Below, piece by piece: positions 63,023 to 64,000 of a stretch of 64,000 bases of DNA. This DNA is from Larus michahellis. Lineage: Eukaryota > Chordata > Aves > Charadriiformes > Laridae. Both the position numbers and the translations under genes were made by a program. The DNA is taken from positions 86,221,871-86,285,870 of the forward strand of contig NC_133899.1 of assembly GCF_964199755.1 (NCBI RefSeq), read 5' to 3'. Each line of letters begins with the position of its first letter. Position 1 is the stretch's first letter. Below the pieces are notes generated by a model that saw only the letters and a program-made list of their open reading frames with translations, had not been told where the DNA came from and ran no database searches.

Positions 63023-64000
63023 GTGAGCGGCCCCGGGTCGGTGTCTGGGGGGGCGGGGGGGGGCTCGGCGGGGGGCAGCGGCGCACAAAGCGGCGGGTTA
63101 GAGGTGCCGTGTCATGGACGAGAGCGGAGGAGGGGGGGTGGCGGGCAGGAGCTCCGGCGGCGGCGGGGCCAGCCTCCCGCAAACAATAATAAGGATAAAA
63201 CTGGCCGCCCGCCCCGCTCTCCCTGCCTCCCCCCGGCGTGACCGCCCCGAAGCCCGCTGGGTCGAGTCGGGTCGGGTCGGTGAGGCGGCGGCGGCGGCGG
63301 CGTTTCCCCGCAGCCCGGGCGGCTTTTTCGGCGGCGCCGAGCCAGCCTGCCCTGCCCTCCTCCCCCAGGCCGTGCCCCCGCTGCCCTCCGCCGCGCTCCT
63401 TAGCCGGGGGAAGGGGATGGTGGTGGTGGTGCCGGGGAGGGGGGGGGGGGTTGCAGGGCTGGAAGCGGGCTGGGGGCGGCAGGCGGTGTGCCGGCTGCCG
63501 GCTCGGGGGTCGGGGCGGGGGGCGGCGCGGCGGGGCTGGGAGGGTAGGCCGGGGAGCATTGTGCTGGCTGGGGCCAGCGGGCGGGCGGCAGCGGCGAGCA
63601 GCCGGCGGGGGGACGGGGCTCCCGGCGCGGAGGGACGCGGGGGTGGGTGGATGATGGTGGTGGGGGGGGGGGGGACACGACACACGCCGCAAAAGTAAGG
63701 AGGGTAACGCTCTGCTCTGCCGTTCCCCGGCGGAGTTTCGCCTCTCCGTTTCACCGGCGGGAGAACCCGCTTTGAAACCCTGATCCCGGAGGCCTCAAGC
63801 ACTCGGAAACCTTCCGGGGGTGGGGGCGAGGTGCGGGGGACGGCGCGGTTGGCACTGCCGGAATAAAAAGCAGCGGGCATCCCCCCCTCTCTTCCCCGGC
63901 CCCCGCTGTGGAGTTTATTGCATCCCTCCCCCGAGCATCCTCCCCCCACTAAAAAAAAATCATTTCGGTTCTGTAGCGACTGGGGGGGGGAGGTGGTGGT

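Larger units (their letters stand above)
62385..63960. promoter_or_regulatory. CpG island promoter of an unidentified gene
   Basis: Over 1.5 kb of very high GC with dense CpG, GC boxes (GGGGCGGGG) and many G/C runs, abruptly bounded on the left by AT-rich DNA. This is the standard form of an avian housekeeping or developmental promoter. On the plus strand three donor-like sites are visible (GAAG|GTGAGC at 63022/63023, GTCG|GTGAGG at 63279/63280, CAAAA|GTAAGG at 63694/63695), favouring transcription to the right, out of the window. A minus-strand donor (TGCA|GTGAGC, exon side at 62827) leaves divergent transcription possible. Long frames on both strands are GC artefacts unless supported otherwise. 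The gene cannot be named from this sequence. Confidence 0.85.

Noticed and set aside
62282..63949. Several long open frames (170-289 codons) on both strands in the CpG island
   Set aside because: All phases on both strands are open together and the translations are Pro/Gly/Ala/Arg-rich, as expected for GC-rich DNA. None begins at a convincing start and shows a domain. I keep only the promoter and exon-1 call.
1..64000. tRNA, rRNA, CRISPR, endogenous retrovirus or LTR pairs
   Set aside because: No B-box context outside CR1, no repeated spacer array, no paired LTR-like direct repeats and no gag/pol-type motifs were seen. The only reverse transcriptase sequence is CR1.

Overview
The window is vertebrate nuclear DNA, most likely from a bird. 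Three recognisable CR1 LINE pieces are present. Two of them keep their 3' ends, which carry the 8-bp tail repeats (ATTCYRTG type) typical of avian and reptilian CR1. The rest is mostly AT-rich, sparsely repetitive sequence, with one large CpG island at the right edge. I saw no SINE swarm, satellite, long microsatellite, LTR pair, tRNA, rRNA or CRISPR. No intact protein-coding gene can be read; nearly all long open frames are chance, repeat-derived or GC-driven.

Layout. 1-3.3 kb: unremarkable AT-rich DNA with a short imperfect tandem duplication. 3.33-4.47 kb: two CR1 pieces joined tail-to-tail (reverse transcriptase on +, endonuclease on -). 5.1-5.64 kb: a much older LINE remnant. 7.7-8.7 kb: an unexplained GC-rich patch. 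14.07-14.19 kb: an isolated element that resembles the last coding exon of a minus-strand transcript, with a polyA signal. 15.14-15.39 kb: a hairpin-rich block that looks like an old non-autonomous DNA transposon. 22.6-23.3 kb: a GC-rich, regulatory-looking block. 29.02-29.40 and 30.19-31.31 kb: two 5'-truncated CR1 copies with 3' ends. 34.9-35.56 kb: an ancient CR1-like remnant. 40.0-40.5 kb: a compact CpG-rich element with three CCAAT boxes, GATA and homeodomain-type sites. 62.38-63.96 kb: a CpG island that is very probably the promoter and 5' exon of a gene running out of the window.

Between the repeats I found short islands that look like internal exons (acceptor, open frame, donor). Four on the minus strand (58.28, 35.75, 21.23 and 19.58 kb) have compatible phases and could lead to the terminal-exon-like block at 14.1 kb. 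This could be a spliced gene or long non-coding RNA fired from the CpG island, but several islands also look exon-like on the other strand. Without alignments or RNA data these are leads only.

Functionally, the picture is a gene-poor, regulatory-rich flank or long intronic stretch next to a CpG-island gene whose identity I cannot determine. The most interesting items are the 40 kb CpG/CCAAT element, the phase-compatible minus-strand exon chain, the hairpin-rich mobile element and the tail-to-tail CR1 junction.
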